The notes: generated by a model from the sequence alone, not told the origin. A stretch of DNA of 64,000 bases from CAVPUA01 sp963708805 (GCA_963708805.1 CAVPUA010000003.1:992001-1056000), one strand, 5' to 3'. Counted from the first letter of the stretch, positions 35,035 through 45,195 are shown. Numbers and translations: made by a program.

Positions 35035-35810
35035 TGGCGAACGTCTCCCTCAGCGCCGGAGTCGGTCACGTCGGACGGCTGTTCGCGCTGTTCCTCGATG
35101 TGGGCCGGCTGATGTTCCGGCGCCCGTTCCAGGTACGCGAGTTCATCGAACAGGCCTGGTTCATCGCAAGCGTGACGATCCTGCCCACCGCGCTGGTGGC
35201 GATCCCGTTCGGTGCGGTCATCGCCCTGCAGTTGGGCAGCCTGACCGCCCAGATCGGCGCCCAGTCCTTCACCGGCGCGGCGAGCGTGCTGGCGATCGTG
35301 CGGGAGGCCTCGCCGATCGTCACCGCCCTGCTGATCGCCGGCGCCGGTGGCTCGGCGATCTGCGCCGACCTGGGCAGCCGCAAGATCCGCGACGAGATCG
35401 ACGCGATGGAGGTGCTGGGCATCTCGCCGGTCCAGCGGCTGGTCGTGCCGCGCGTGCTCGCCTGTGCCCTCGTCTCGATGGCGCTGAACGGACTGGTCAG
35501 CGTGGTCGGCGTCGCGGGCGGCTACTACTTCAACGTCATCCTGCAGCACGGCACTCCGGGCGCGTACCTGGCCAGCTTCTCGGCCCTGGCTCAGTTGCCC
35601 GATCTCTATGCCGGCGAGCTGAAGGCGCTGATCTTCGGGATCATCGCGGCCATCGTGGCGTCGTACAAGGGTCTCAACGCCGGCGGCGGCCCCAAGGGCG
35701 TGGGTGACGCCGTCAACCAGTCCGTCGTCATCACGTTCATGCTGCTGTTCTTCGTCAACTTCGTCATCACGGCGGTGTACTTCCAGGTCGTCCCGGCGAA
35801 GGGGTCCTGA
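35034..35810 (+). CDS. Mce permease YrbE-A
   Basis: This is a 258-residue MlaE/YrbE-family membrane permease with five to six transmembrane segments. It has the conserved EFIEQAWFIASVTILPTALV and the ATPase-coupling region RKIRDEIDAMEVLGISPVQRLVVPRVLA. It is the first of the two permeases that form the transmembrane channel of the Mce importer. It overlaps its neighbours on both sides by one base. Confidence 0.95.
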   Translation: MANVSLSAGVGHVGRLFALFLDVGRLMFRRPFQVREFIEQAWFIASVTILPTALVAIPFGAVIALQLGSLTAQIGAQSFTGAASVLAIVREASPIVTALLIAGAGGSAICADLGSRKIRDEIDAMEVLGISPVQRLVVPRVLACALVSMALNGLVSVVGVAGGYYFNVILQHGTPGAYLASFSALAQLPDLYAGELKALIFGIIAAIVASYKGLNAGGGPKGVGDAVNQSVVITFMLLFFVNFVITAVYFQVVPAKGS

Positions 35811-36658
35811 TGGCCGCCACCACCGCCGTCATCGCCAACGCCCGCCGTGCCGCCGCCTGGCCGGGCGGCTTCCTGGACGCCCTCGGCGAGCAGCTGTCGT
35901 TCTACATCCGCGCACTGCTCTGGACGCCGCGGACCCTGCGCCGCTACAAGAAAGAGATCCTGCGGCTGCTGGCCGAGGTCAGCTTCGGGTCGGGCTCGCT
36001 GGCCGTCATCGGCGGCACGGTCGGCGTGATCACGTTCATGTCGTTCTTCACCGGCACCGAGGTCGGGCTGCAGGGTTACACCGCGCTCAACCAGCTGGGC
36101 ACCGGTGCCTTCACCGGCTTCATCTCCGCCTACCTGAACACTCGCGAGATCGCTCCGCTGGTGGCCGGGCTGGCGCTCTCGGCGACCGTCGGGTGTGGGT
36201 TCACCGCCCAGCTCGGCGCAATGCGGATCAGCGAGGAGATCGACGCGCTCGAGGTGATGGCCGTGCCCTCGCTGCCGTTCCTCGTGACGACGCGGATCAT
36301 CGCCGGCTTCATCGCGATCATCCCGCTGTACGTCGTCGGCCTGCTCTCGAGCTACTTCGCGACCCGGTTCGTGGCGGTCCATGAGTTCAAGCAGTCACCC
36401 GGGACGTACGACCACTACTTCAACCTGTTCCTGCCGCCGGGCGACGTCTTCTGGTCGTTCTTCAAGGTGCTCGTGTTCGCGATCCTGTTGATCCTGATCC
36501 ACTGCTACTACGGCTACACGGCCAAGGGCGGACCGGCCGGCGTCGGCATCGCCGTCGGCCAGGCCGTCCGCACCGCCATCGTCACGGTCACCGTCGCGGA
36601 CTTCTTCCTGTCCCTGGCGATCTGGGGCTCCACCACGAGCGTTCGGATCGCGGGCTAG
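35810..36658 (+). CDS. Mce permease YrbE-B
   Basis: This is the second MlaE/YrbE permease, 282 residues. The coupling region reads MRISEEIDALEVMAVPSLPFLVTTRIIAG. The hydrophobic segments and the ending VSLAIWGSTTSVRIAG-like C-terminus are typical of YrbEB. It forms a heterodimer with YrbE-A, and mceA follows 4 bases later. Confidence 0.95.
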   Translation: MAATTAVIANARRAAAWPGGFLDALGEQLSFYIRALLWTPRTLRRYKKEILRLLAEVSFGSGSLAVIGGTVGVITFMSFFTGTEVGLQGYTALNQLGTGAFTGFISAYLNTREIAPLVAGLALSATVGCGFTAQLGAMRISEEIDALEVMAVPSLPFLVTTRIIAGFIAIIPLYVVGLLSSYFATRFVAVHEFKQSPGTYDHYFNLFLPPGDVFWSFFKVLVFAILLILIHCYYGYTAKGGPAGVGIAVGQAVRTAIVTVTVADFFLSLAIWGSTTSVRIAG

Positions 36659-36662
36659 TGGC

Positions 36663-37986
36663 ATGCCGAGGGAATCACTCGCCGTCGTCGTGCGCCGCAG
36701 ACTGCTGGGTCTCGTGATGATCGTCGTCGTGTTCGCGTTGATCGCCTTGTCGATCGCCGTCTACAACAAGGACTTCGTCAGCGTCGTCAAGGTGACGCTG
36801 TTGACCGACCACACCGGCAATCAGCTCGATCCGTCGTCGGACGTGAAGGTGCGGGGCATCCTGGTCGGGGAGGTGCGATCGATCAAGTCGACCGGCGACG
36901 GCGCCAAGATCCAGCTGGCGCTGGACCCGTCCAAGGTGAAGCTGATCCCGGCCAACGTCACCGCCGAGATCCTGCCCAAGACGCTGTTCGGTGAGCGCTA
37001 CGTCGATCTCGAGCTCCCGACCAGCGCGCCCGCCTCGCCGATCAAGGCCGACTCGGTGATCCAGCAGGACCGCTCGTCGGTGGCGATCCAGTTCTCGAAG
37101 GTTCTCACCGATGTGTTGCCGCTGCTGGACGCGCTCCAGCCGGCCGAGCTGAACGCGACCCTCAATGCTTTGGCGACCGCGCTGCAGGGCAACGGAGCCC
37201 AGCTCGGCAAGAACATCGACCAGTTCGACGACTTACCTCAAGCAGCTCAACCCGCAGGTTCCGGCGCTGATCCAGGACCTCACCAAACTCGGTGACGTGT
37301 CGGTCGAGTACAACCAGGCCGCGCCCGCGCTACTCGACACCCTGAACAATTTGAAGACGACGTCGGCCACGATCGCCGCGAACCAGCAGAACCTGTCGGC
37401 GCTGTTGATCAATGGCACCTCGGCGGCCAACGCCCTCACCACGCTGATCGGCACGAACGCGAGCCATCTGATCGACGTGGCCAAGCAGACGAACCAGATC
37501 GCGGCCCTGCTCGACACCTACTCGCCCGAATACACCTGTCTGTTGCAGGGCATCAACGACGACGAGTCCAAGCTCGAGAACGTCTTCCGCGACGGCGAAC
37601 TCCACGTCGAGGTCTCGCTCGTCCAGGATCGCGGCAAGTACGTGAACGGCAATCAACCCAAGATCGTGACCGGTTACGGACCCGACTGTTTCGGCCTGCC
37701 GAATCCGGTCATGCCGTTCCAGACCTCGCCGTACTACTCGGAACTGAACGACGGCGCGGCCTACTGCGCGTCCACCGCGCAGGATCCGCAGACCGCGCTC
37801 AGCCCCGGCTGCTCGGGCGCGGCCAGCGAGTCGGCCGACGAGACCGCCGTCGGTGGTGACGCGGAGGCCGCCGAGATCAACACGCTCATCTCGGGCCAGT
37901 ACGGCACCACGCCCGACAAGGTGCCCGACGTGGCCACTGTGCTGGCCGGTCCGCTGCTACGCGGGGCGGAGGTGAGCAGCAAGTGA
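36663..37986 (+). CDS. mceA: Mce family protein MceA (one frameshift)
   Basis: This is a periplasmic lipid-binding subunit anchored by one N-terminal helix (LLGLVMIVVVFALIALSIAV). The MCE domain, about residues 38-115, contains DVKVRGILVGEVRSI and LPKTLFGERYVDLELP. A long helical needle region and a Cys-containing C-terminal domain (YSPEYTCLLQGI ... GPDCFGLPNP ... AYCASTAQ) follow. A single-base indel near 37232 (TT in GACTTACC) breaks the frame; corrected, it reads NIDQFDDYLKQLNPQVPAL. It is the first of six Mce chains that build the hexameric shaft across the envelope. Confidence 0.9.
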
Positions 37987-39023
37987 GGGGGCTGCTCTCG
38001 CCGATCATCAAGCTGTCGATCTTCTTGGTCGTCACGATCATGGCTACCTACCTGCTGGCCGTGACCATCGCCAACAAGAGCGGCGGGGCCACCACGCCCT
38101 ACAAGGCCGTGTTCACCGACGTCACCAGCCTCAACGTGGGCGACGACGTGCGCATCGCGGGCGTGCGGGTCGGCAGCATCACCGGGCTCAAGATCATCAA
38201 TCACGATCAGGCCCAGGTCAGCTTCGACGTGTCCAAGTCGCGGACGCTGCCGGTCAGCTCGATCGCCAAGATCCGCTACCGCAACCTGATCGGCCAGCGT
38301 TTCCTCGAGATCGACGACGGCGCCGGTGATCCCAACGACCTCCTCAAGGCGCACGGAACCATCCCGGTCGCGCAAACTCAGAACGCGCTCGACCTGACGG
38401 CGCTGTTCGGTGGATTCCAACCGCTCTTCCAGGGCCTGAATCCGACCGAGATCAACGAGTTGTCGTTGAGTGTGATCCAGACCCTGCAGGGCGAGGGCGG
38501 GACGATCGAGCTGCTGCTGCAGCAGGTCGGTGACGTGACGAACGCGCTGGCCGACAAGGACCAGGTGATCGGCGAGCTGATCGACAACCTGAACTCGCTG
38601 CTGACCACCGTGGCCCAACGTTCGTCCGAGCTCGGTGATCTCGTCGACCAATTGCAGCGGTTCGTGTCGGGGCTCTCGGCCGACCGCACCACGATCGGCA
38701 ACTCGATCGACAACATCAACTCCCTGGCCGAGAGCACCACCAATCTGTTGATCCAGGCGCGGCCGCCACTGCAACAGGACGTCACGGCGCTGACGAACCT
38801 CGCCGCGAACCTCAACAAGAACAGCGGCGACCTGGCGTCGGCGATCCAGACGACCCCGCTCGTCGCGGGGGAGTTGACCCGGACCGCCAGCTACGGCAGT
38901 TGGTTCAACTTCTACCTGTGCCAGATCACCGCGGCGACCGGCATCACACTGCCCGTCGTCGGCACGGTCCTCAACCCGTCCTACCCGCTGGCCGGCGGCG
39001 CGAGATGTTCGGGGACCTCATGA
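37983..39023 (+). CDS. mceB: Mce family protein MceB
   Basis: This is a 346-residue Mce subunit starting at GTG 37983, overlapping mceA by four bases. It has an N-terminal anchor helix (LSIFLVVTIMATYLLAVTI), an MCE domain with VGDDVRIAGVRVGSITGL and IRYRNLIGQRFLEID, then a long coiled-coil helical region. The ending, a short Cys-containing segment after GSWFNFYLCQITAATG, is typical of MceB. Confidence 0.93.
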   Translation: MRGLLSPIIKLSIFLVVTIMATYLLAVTIANKSGGATTPYKAVFTDVTSLNVGDDVRIAGVRVGSITGLKIINHDQAQVSFDVSKSRTLPVSSIAKIRYRNLIGQRFLEIDDGAGDPNDLLKAHGTIPVAQTQNALDLTALFGGFQPLFQGLNPTEINELSLSVIQTLQGEGGTIELLLQQVGDVTNALADKDQVIGELIDNLNSLLTTVAQRSSELGDLVDQLQRFVSGLSADRTTIGNSIDNINSLAESTTNLLIQARPPLQQDVTALTNLAANLNKNSGDLASAIQTTPLVAGELTRTASYGSWFNFYLCQITAATGITLPVVGTVLNPSYPLAGGARCSGTS

Positions 39024-40042
39024 CCACGCTGGTGATCCGGAAGTCGAAGGTGGGCGGCAAGCCGTTCAGCGAGCGCAACCCGGTGTTGATCGGCGCGATC
39101 GGACTGGTCACGATCGCGGTGCTGCTGTGGGGTGCGTTCAACGCGAACAAACTGCCGATCATCGGCGGTGGCACGATCTATTCGGCCGCGTTCCCCGAGT
39201 CGGCCAACCTGCAGGTCGACAACGAGGTGCGCATCGCGGGCATCACCGTCGGGCGCGTCTCGGGCGTCAAGCTCGAAGGCGATCACGTGCGGGTCCAGTT
39301 CCGGGTCAAGAACGCTTTCGTCGGTGACCAGAGCGTGGTCTCGATCCAGATCAAGACGCTGCTGGGTGCCAAGTACGTCGCGATCGACTCGACCGGCGAC
39401 AAGAAGCAGGATCCGAGCAAGGAGATCCCCGAGAGCCGGACGAAGTCGCCCTACGACATCTATCCCACGCTGCAGACGTTGACCCAGGACGTCGGGAGCA
39501 TCGACAACGAGCAGCTCGGGCAGTCGTTCGAGGCCATCACCTCAGCCCTGGGCAACTCGGGAACGCCCGCCGCGCTGAAGTCGACCCTGGACGGATTGAC
39601 CCGGCTGTCGGAGACGGTGTCGTCGCGGGACGCGGCGCTGCAGTCGCTGCTGTCGGCGGCGAACCAGGTCACCGGCGTGCTCGCCTCGCGCGACGACCAG
39701 GTCAAGCAGTTGCTCAACGACGGCGGGCTCCTGCTCGACGAACTCAACTCGCGGCGCGATGCCATCCACACCCTGCTGATCAACACTTCGGCGCTCGCGG
39801 TGCAGATCCAGGGTCTCGTCCAGGACAACCAGAACACGATCGCACCGTTGCTCGCCCAGCTCGGGGGTGTGCTCAACACGCTGCAGCAGAACCAGGACAG
39901 CCTCGACCGTGGCCTGCAATTGCTGGCGCCGTTCTATCGCGTCTTCGCCAACACCCTGGGCAACGGCCGCTGGTTCGACACCTACATCCAGAACCTCTCG
40001 CTGACCGGACTGATCCCGGCCAACCTGCTGGGGGGTAGCTGA
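39020..40042 (+). CDS. mceC: Mce family protein MceC
   Basis: This 340-residue Mce subunit starts at ATG 39020 in an ATGA overlap with mceB. The anchor helix is LIGAIGLVTIAVLLWGAFN. The MCE domain has VDNEVRIAGITVGRVSGVKL and IKTLLGAKYVAID. The helical needle region contains LSETVSSRDAALQSLLSAAN and VLASRDDQVKQLLND, the repeat register seen in MceC proteins. No frameshift. Confidence 0.93.
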   Translation: MTTLVIRKSKVGGKPFSERNPVLIGAIGLVTIAVLLWGAFNANKLPIIGGGTIYSAAFPESANLQVDNEVRIAGITVGRVSGVKLEGDHVRVQFRVKNAFVGDQSVVSIQIKTLLGAKYVAIDSTGDKKQDPSKEIPESRTKSPYDIYPTLQTLTQDVGSIDNEQLGQSFEAITSALGNSGTPAALKSTLDGLTRLSETVSSRDAALQSLLSAANQVTGVLASRDDQVKQLLNDGGLLLDELNSRRDAIHTLLINTSALAVQIQGLVQDNQNTIAPLLAQLGGVLNTLQQNQDSLDRGLQLLAPFYRVFANTLGNGRWFDTYIQNLSLTGLIPANLLGGS

Positions 40043-40044
40043 TC

Positions 40045-41211
40045 ATGAACCTCAAGAGCCTGTCGGCCAACACGATCCGCATCGTCATCGGGGTCGTCGT
40101 GGTCGCCCTCGTCGCCACCGGCGTCTTCTTCGAGTACTTCAGCGGTTCGACCAAGAAGGTCAGCGCCGACTTCAAGGAGGCCATCGGCGTCTACGCCGGT
40201 TCCGACGTCCGGGTCGACGGGATCAAGATCGGCACCATCACCTCGGTGAAGCCCGAGGGAGGAGTCGTCCACGTGTCCATGGAGTACGACTCCAAGATCA
40301 AGCTCGGTTCGGACGCGATCGCCACCGTGATCTCGTCGTCGCTGGTCGCCGATCGCTACGTCCAGCTCGCGCCGTTGGTGACGAGCGGCAAGACGCTGGC
40401 CAACCACGCCAACATCACCCGGACCTACCAGCCGGTGGAACTCGACGACATCTACTCGGCCCTGAACACGTTGTCGTCGGCGCTCGGTCCGAACGGGGCG
40501 AACAAGAACGGCGCCCTGTCGGATCTGATCAACGTCGCGGCCGCCGACCTCAAGGGCAACGGCACCGACCTCGGGCAGAGCATCACCAATGTCTCCAAGG
40601 CCGCCCAGACGCTGGCCAACGGGCGCGACGACCTGTTCGGGACGGTGAAGAACCTGCAGTCGTTCGTCCAGGCGCTGTCCGAGAGCGACGCGAACGTCAA
40701 GAAGTTCAACACCGAACTGGCCACCGTAGCCGGCGAACTGGCCGACGAACGGGGTGCGCTGGCCGACACGTTGAAGGACCTGAGCAGCGCGCTCGACTCG
40801 CTGGCGAGCTTCATCAAGAACAACCAGGCCGCGATCCACACCGATGTCACCGGTCTCGAGAGCATCACCGGCACCATCGCCAAGGACAAGGACGCCCTGA
40901 ACGAGACGCTCGCCGTCGCGCCGGTCGCCCTGGCCAACCTGGTGCACACCTACAACGCGAGTTCGGGAACCCTCGACCAGCGCAGCAACCTGAGCTCGCT
41001 CACCGATGCCGGCAGCCTGTGCAGCATCCTGAACCTGATCCTGAAGGGCAACCTGTCGGTGCTCGACGCGCCGAGCCAGGCGGCCTGCCAGGCGGTGGCC
41101 AAGACCCTGCCGGGCGGCGCCCTGCCCACGACCCTGCCCGGCGTCCAACAGGTCGTCGGTGACGTCACCGGTCTGCTCGGCGGCAATATCGCGATCCCGG
41201 GGACCGGATGA
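40045..41211 (+). CDS. mceD: Mce family protein MceD
   Basis: This 388-residue Mce subunit has the anchor helix IRIVIGVVVVALVATGVFFEYF. The MCE domain includes YAGSDVRVDGIKIGTITSV and ISSSLVADRYVQLAP. Long helices follow, ending in a Pro/Gly-rich tail (TLPGGALPTTLPGVQQ). It overlaps mceE by four bases. Confidence 0.93.
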   Translation: MNLKSLSANTIRIVIGVVVVALVATGVFFEYFSGSTKKVSADFKEAIGVYAGSDVRVDGIKIGTITSVKPEGGVVHVSMEYDSKIKLGSDAIATVISSSLVADRYVQLAPLVTSGKTLANHANITRTYQPVELDDIYSALNTLSSALGPNGANKNGALSDLINVAAADLKGNGTDLGQSITNVSKAAQTLANGRDDLFGTVKNLQSFVQALSESDANVKKFNTELATVAGELADERGALADTLKDLSSALDSLASFIKNNQAAIHTDVTGLESITGTIAKDKDALNETLAVAPVALANLVHTYNASSGTLDQRSNLSSLTDAGSLCSILNLILKGNLSVLDAPSQAACQAVAKTLPGGALPTTLPGVQQVVGDVTGLLGGNIAIPGTG

Positions 41212-42308
41212 TGCGCGGCGCCGCGGTGCTCGCGGCCGCGACCGTCGCCAGCCTGAGCCTGTCGGGCTGCTCGCTGAGCCTCTACAACGCCTCGTTGCCG
41301 GGCGGGGCCAGTCTCGGCAGTCATCCGATCACGATCACCGCCCACTTCGCCGACGTCCTCGACCTCGTGCCGCAGTCGGCGGTCAAGGTCAACGACGTCT
41401 CGGTCGGACGCGTCGACTCGATCAGCTTGGACGGCTGGTTCGCCAAGGTGAAGATGTCGATCAACGGCGACGTCGACCTGCCGGCCAACGCCGATGCCGA
41501 GCTGCAGCAGACGTCGCTGCTCGGCGAGAAGTTCGTCCAACTGGAGTCGCCGACCGACCAGGCTCCGTCCACCGACCGGCTCGAGAGCGGCGCTGACATC
41601 CCGATCACGCGCACCGGGCGCAACCCCGAGGTCGAGGAGGTCCTGGGCGCGCTCTCACTCGTCCTGAACGGAGGCGGCCTGCAACAGATCCACACGATCG
41701 TGCACGAGCTCGACCAGGCCCTGAACGGTCACGAGGCCGAGGCGCGCGACCTGCTCAACCAACTGGTCACGGTCACCAAGACCGTCGATGACCAGAAGGA
41801 CAACATCACGACCGCGCTGACCAAGATCAACACCTTGGTGGCGACGCTGAACGACCAGAAGCAGGTGCTGGCCGACACGCTCGACAGCCTCCCGCAGGCG
41901 CTCAAGATCTTGGCCGACGAGACGAACGACCTCGCCGGGCCCAACGGTCTGCTGGCCAGCCTGTCGAACCTCGGGGCGACCGCCACGCAGGTGATCGACG
42001 CCAGTCAGACCGACTTCGTCTCCGCCCTCAAGGAGCTGCAACCGGTGGCCACCCAGCTGGCCGCGTCCGGCTCGAACCTGACGTCCTCGTTGAAGATCCT
42101 GCTGACCTTCCCGTTCCCGCAGAACGTCCTGCAGTCGATCCACGGCGACTACGTCAACGCGCACTTCTACCTGAACCTGGACCTGAGCACCCTGTTGACC
42201 AACCTGACCGCCGGCGGCCTGACGCCGTCCAGCACCGCCTCGGCGCCGCTCACCCCGCAGGAGAAGCTGGCCGACAGCCTGCCCCTCATCCCCGGTTCGG
42301 GGGGCTGA
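41208..42308 (+). CDS. mceE: Mce family lipoprotein MceE
   Basis: This is the 366-residue lipidated member of the Mce set. A signal peptide with lipobox LSGC puts the acylated Cys at about residue 21. The MCE domain contains VPQSAVKVNDVSVGRVDSI and LQQTSLLGEKFVQLESP. A helical needle follows. Exactly one lipoprotein in fifth position is the canonical pattern of actinobacterial mce operons. Confidence 0.94.
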   Translation: MMRGAAVLAAATVASLSLSGCSLSLYNASLPGGASLGSHPITITAHFADVLDLVPQSAVKVNDVSVGRVDSISLDGWFAKVKMSINGDVDLPANADAELQQTSLLGEKFVQLESPTDQAPSTDRLESGADIPITRTGRNPEVEEVLGALSLVLNGGGLQQIHTIVHELDQALNGHEAEARDLLNQLVTVTKTVDDQKDNITTALTKINTLVATLNDQKQVLADTLDSLPQALKILADETNDLAGPNGLLASLSNLGATATQVIDASQTDFVSALKELQPVATQLAASGSNLTSSLKILLTFPFPQNVLQSIHGDYVNAHFYLNLDLSTLLTNLTAGGLTPSSTASAPLTPQEKLADSLPLIPGSGG

Positions 42309-42313
42309 GCGCC

Positions 42314-43597
42314 ATGTTGCTTGCCCGGGTCAAGATCCAGCTGCTCGCGTTCGTGGTGATCGCCGTGCTGGGCGTCAGCTACGTCGGCGCCAAGTACGCG
42401 GGCCTCGGCACGATCTTCGCCTCGGGTGGCTGCACGGTCAGCGCCGACTTCCCCGACTCCGGTGGCATCTTCACCGGCGCTGAGGTCACCTACCGCGGCG
42501 TGACGGTCGGCAAGGTCGGCCAGCTGCATCTCATCGACAACGGTGTGCGCGTCGACCTGCACCTGAACAAGGGGTGCAATCAGGCCAAGATCGCGGCGTC
42601 CGCCTCGGCCACCGTCTCTGATCGGTCCGCCGTGGGGGAGCAGTACGTCAACCTGATCCCGCCCGACGCCAAGCCGCCCTACCTGGAGAAGGGCGCGGTG
42701 ATCCCGATGAGCCGCAACTCGATCCCGGTGCCGACCCAGGTGCTGCTGACCAATCTCGATCTGCTGGCCAGCTCGGTGAACACGTCGAACCTGACGACCG
42801 TGCTGGACGAGACGACCAAGGCGCTCAACGGCAAGGGCACCGACCTGAAGAACCTGCTCGACGCCGGCAACGAACTGCTCAACAGCGCGATCGCGAACCT
42901 GCAGCCGACGATCGCGCTCATCCAGCAGTCGGGCAGCGTGCTGCAGACGCAGCTCGACCTCAACGCCCCGATCCAGAGCTGGGCCAAGAGCCTGGACGAA
43001 CTGACCGCGACCCTGAAGTCGAGCGACCCCGATCTGCGCAAGCTACTGGCCAACGGCCCGGGCGACTTCGACGTCATCCAGTCCTTCGTGAAGGCGAACA
43101 CGGGCGACATCGGGGCGCTGCTGTCGAACCTCGACACCACCGGCCAGGTCGTGACGGCTCATCTCGGCGGCGTCGAGGAGATTCTCGAGCTGTACCCGTC
43201 GATCGTCGCCGGCGGCGCCACGGTCGCGCGGGACTGCACGACCGGCGGCGGCCTGTGCGCCCATTTCGGCCTGGTGACCAACGTCAACGACCCGCCCGAC
43301 TGCGAGTCGGGCTACGGCGGCACGGTCAAGCGGGATCCGTCCAACGTCACACCGGCCGCGCCCAACGCGTCGGCCCAGTGCACGGGCGGCGGGTCCTCTG
43401 ACATCCGCGGCGCCCAGAACGCGCCGGGCGGCGACCCCGTCGACACCTCGGCCGGGCAGTACGTGCTGCCCAGGGCTGTGACCGCCAACACGCTCAAAGT
43501 CGGCGACAAGCTGGACGTCGGCACCGGCTCGGACGGCAAGTCCAGCCTGCTGGGCGACAACTCGTGGCTGACGCTGCTGACCGATGGGTTGAACTGA
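42314..43597 (+). CDS. mceF: Mce family protein MceF
   Basis: This is a 427-residue Mce subunit. The anchor helix is LLAFVVIAVLGVSYVGAKYAG. The MCE domain contains TGAEVTYRGVTVGKVGQLHL and ATVSDRSAVGEQYVNLIPP. The helical region is followed by a C-terminal domain with several Cys residues (ARDCTTGGGLCAHFG, NDPPDCESGYGG). This is the last of the six shaft proteins. Confidence 0.93.
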   Translation: MLLARVKIQLLAFVVIAVLGVSYVGAKYAGLGTIFASGGCTVSADFPDSGGIFTGAEVTYRGVTVGKVGQLHLIDNGVRVDLHLNKGCNQAKIAASASATVSDRSAVGEQYVNLIPPDAKPPYLEKGAVIPMSRNSIPVPTQVLLTNLDLLASSVNTSNLTTVLDETTKALNGKGTDLKNLLDAGNELLNSAIANLQPTIALIQQSGSVLQTQLDLNAPIQSWAKSLDELTATLKSSDPDLRKLLANGPGDFDVIQSFVKANTGDIGALLSNLDTTGQVVTAHLGGVEEILELYPSIVAGGATVARDCTTGGGLCAHFGLVTNVNDPPDCESGYGGTVKRDPSNVTPAAPNASAQCTGGGSSDIRGAQNAPGGDPVDTSAGQYVLPRAVTANTLKVGDKLDVGTGSDGKSSLLGDNSWLTLLTDGLN

Positions 43598-43599
43598 TC

Positions 43600-44214
43600 A
43601 TGACGACTGCGAAGACTGTGCCGACAGCGTCCCCCTCCGCCGGATCGGCGGACAGTACGTTGACGGCCGGAGCACGACCGACGAAGCGGGAGCCCATGAG
43701 CAACACGCGCACGGATCGCGGCCGGCCCACCGGCGCGATCGCGCTGCTCGTGGTGCTGGTGATCGCCGCGGCCGCGTGGGGCGGCTGGCTGTACTACCGC
43801 AAGCACGAGGCGGCCAAGCCGGCGCTGACGACGAGCGAGACGCAGGCGATGGACGCCGCCCGCCAGTTCGTGGTGAATGTCTTCTCCTACAACAAGGCCA
43901 GCTTCGACTCCGACTTCCAGCGGGCGTTGTCGGGAGCGACCGGCGACCTCACCACCCAGGTGACGAACACGAAGGCGGCGCTGCAGGCCAGCCTCACCGG
44001 CGGGACGCTCACCTCGACCAAGGCGGACGTGAAGTCGGCCGGCGTCGAGCAGACCTCGACCGCCGGCATCCAGATCCTGGTCGTCGCCGAGACCTACTCG
44101 GTCGACTCGTCGAACAAGAGCACCGACACCGGTCAGCAGCGAATGGAGGTGACGATGGTCAAGAAAGGCGGCAAGTGGCTGGCCAGCGCCCTCACGGCGA
44201 TCGGATACCAATGA
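43600..44214 (+). CDS. Mce-associated membrane protein (Mas), first
   Basis: This 204-residue protein starts at ATG 43600, three bases after mceF. It has a disordered basic N-terminus, one transmembrane helix (GAIALLVVLVIAAAAWGGWLYY), then a periplasmic NTF2-like domain: TSETQAMDAARQFVVNVFSYNKASFDSDFQRAL and GQQRMEVTMVKKGGKWLAS. This is the standard Mas/Mce-associated fold that supports importer assembly. It overlaps the next gene by four bases. Confidence 0.88.
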   Translation: MTTAKTVPTASPSAGSADSTLTAGARPTKREPMSNTRTDRGRPTGAIALLVVLVIAAAAWGGWLYYRKHEAAKPALTTSETQAMDAARQFVVNVFSYNKASFDSDFQRALSGATGDLTTQVTNTKAALQASLTGGTLTSTKADVKSAGVEQTSTAGIQILVVAETYSVDSSNKSTDTGQQRMEVTMVKKGGKWLASALTAIGYQ

Positions 44215-45058
44215 CCGACCCCACGGAGCCGACCGAATCGGCCGAGCCCACCCAGTCCACCGAGCCCACCGAATCGGCCGAGCCCACCGAGCCCGCGACG
44301 TCCAGCGATCCCGGCGCGGAGCGGCGGGGCACGCCGGCGGCCCATGCGGCCAGCCGGGCCCGGCGCATCGGCGGCCGCCCCAGCCCGGCGCCGGCTCCCA
44401 CATCGGTCCCGAGCCAGGAGCGGCCGCGGCCCACGCCCAAGGCCGACAAACCGGTGGCGGTGGTCGATCGTGCGCCCGGCACGCGGCCGGCTCCCAAGCG
44501 CAAGGTCTCGACCAGCACGACGCCTCGTCGCGTCAGCCAAGTCGCGCCCGCCGGTGGGCACCTGGTTGCCGCTCGCGATCCTGGGCGTCCTCCTCGTGGC
44601 GATCCTGGCCGTCAACCTGACCTGGCTCGGCGGGCTCAGCCACCCGGGCGGCCATCAGACCGAGCACCAGCACCGCCGATCGCGAGAAGCTGCTGTCGCA
44701 GGCCAAGACCAAGGTCGCGCTGGTGGCGAGCTACGACTACCGCAAGATCGACGCCGACGCCAAGGCGGCCGAGGCGGGCATGATCGAGCCGTTCAAGTCG
44801 ACCTATGACAAGTCCATCCAGACCATCATCAAACCCCTCGCCGCCCAGGTCAAGGCGATCGTCACCTGCACCGTCCAGACCGCGGCGATCAGCTCGGTGA
44901 GCGGCGACGGCAAGCAGGCGGTCGTGCTCATCTACGCCCAGCTCTCGACCCAGAACAGCACGACCAACGGCCAGCCCCGCCTGGACATCGCCACCATCCA
45001 GGTGACCATGAACAAGCAGAGCGGAAACTGGCTGATCTCCAAGCTCGCCCGGGAATGA
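44211..45058 (+). CDS. Mce-associated membrane protein (Mas), second (two frameshifts)
   Basis: This is a second Mas-type protein of about 280 residues. The N-terminal 40 residues are a degenerate Glu-Pro-Thr/Ser repeat (EPTESAEPT). A basic Pro-rich stretch, a transmembrane helix (WLPLAILGVLLVAILAVNL) and a C-terminal NTF2-like domain (VASYDYRKIDADAKAAEAGMIEPFKSTYDKS ... GNWLISKLARE) follow. Two one-base gains, near 44533 and 44651 (GGCCATC), interrupt the frame; the corrected protein is collinear with the first Mas protein. It ends the mce operon, 245 bases before rpoB. Confidence 0.82.
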
Positions 45059-45165
45059 CGCCGTTTCGTCCCGTTCCTGTCTGCGATTCTATCCACAAAC
45101 CACCGCGTTGGTGCTTGACGTAGCGGGGGCGGCGAGGCACCCTCTACTTGCGCTCCGCCGCGAGA

Positions 45166-45195
45166 CTGGACAGCTATGCCCAGAATCGCTAGACT
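45166..45195 (+). promoter_or_regulatory. Putative rpoBC promoter
   Basis: CTGGAC (45166-45171) and TAGACT (45190-45195) lie 18 bases apart, about 108 bases upstream of the rpoB start. A second -35-like TTGACG lies at 45114-45119 without a good partner. Confidence 0.45.
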
